Assembly: GCA_903822545.1 (NCBI GenBank)
Contig: CAIJPN010000094.1
Location: forward strand, 1 to 33,499
Source of the DNA: an uncultured Anaerolineae bacterium
GTDB lineage: Bacteria; Chloroflexota; Anaerolineae; Anaerolineales; Villigracilaceae
DNA length: 33,499 nucleotides
Reading direction: 5' to 3'
Shown here: piece after piece, positions 33,361 through 33,499 of the stretch
Position numbering within the stretch: position 1 is the first letter of the stretch
How the letters are laid out: every line of letters begins with the position of its first letter
Made by a program: the position numbers and the translations under genes
Notes under the pieces: model-generated
Told to the model about the DNA's origin: nothing
Databases searched by the model: none
The model's input: the letters and a program-made list of their open reading frames with translations, nothing else

Positions 33361-33499
33361 CTATCTATTACCCACAAGTTGGGTTTTGCCGTTGACGACA
33401 ATATACCAAGTATCGGCCAAATCCTGAAGTCTTTGCCAACCGCGCCAGATCGCGGTAATACCGGGTTCGCCATCGGATTTACGGTCTAAAAAACCGCCC
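33361..33499 (-). mobile_element. IS4-like transposase, C-terminal part (runs off the window)
   Basis: The - strand frame entering from the right edge encodes 45 residues before a TAG at 33361-33363: GGFLDRKSDGEPG, then WRGWQRLQDLADTWY. The pattern of GGF.-RK-DGEPG followed by .WRG.QRL.D is the characteristic C-terminus of IS4-family transposases. The N-terminus and catalytic DDE residues would lie beyond the window, so integrity is unknown. The adjacent sequence acccaacttgtgggt at the gene end may belong to the terminal inverted repeat. Confidence 0.72.

Overview
The window looks like a chromosomal stretch of an environmental bacterium, most plausibly a Chloroflexota (Anaerolineae-like) genome. 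That placement is inference from gene content: a Cys-rich/LysM membrane protein and a long DUF4012 protein downstream of a sugar-phosphate transferase and a Wzc-like kinase, a MASE1-CHASE-multiPAS hybrid kinase, menaquinone genes, and many dispersed palindromic repeats. No rRNA, tRNA or CRISPR array was seen.

Positions 342-24128 (+ strand) are one large surface-polysaccharide locus. The first part (342-14347) is a variable block of glycosyltransferases, methyltransferases, acetyltransferases and a nucleotide-sugar aminotransferase paired with a NeuD/PglD-type N-acetyltransferase, which suggests an N-acylated amino sugar such as a perosamine-like residue. Much of it is AT-rich, with G+C-richer patches (about 3600-7000 and 11730-12200). 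The composition changes inside two glycosyltransferase genes, which suggests mosaic exchange. The second part (14369-24128) is uniformly G+C-rich and looks like the conserved machinery: a radical SAM protein, a glycosyltransferase, a WbaP/WcaJ-type priming transferase, a fused Wzz/BY-kinase co-polymerase, a Cys-rich LysM membrane protein and a DUF4012 protein. I found no Wzx flippase, Wzy polymerase or outer-membrane exporter.

A 1862-residue hybrid sensor kinase (24131-29719, - strand) converges on the locus with a two-base gap. Upstream of it on the - strand lie menH, a DAHP synthase gene (aroF) and menE, linking chorismate supply to menaquinone synthesis. The right edge holds a fragment resembling a BglII-type restriction enzyme and the C-terminus of an IS4-like transposase that runs off the window.

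The most unusual signal is a set of dispersed palindromic elements. A family starting CCCTCACCCC, with internal hairpins, occurs between genes at 16796-16872. It also occurs inside the reading frames of menE (32315-32393) and menH (30358-30399), in the same orientation and reading frame each time, adding extra peptides that begin PSPPA. A second family (TGTCATTGCGAG...GAAGCAATCT) occurs at 17031-17135 and at 30617-30746, where it fills the aroF-menH gap and contributes the menH start codon. Two further inverted-repeat units (16746-16902 and 16998-17158) enclose copies of these families, as if nested.
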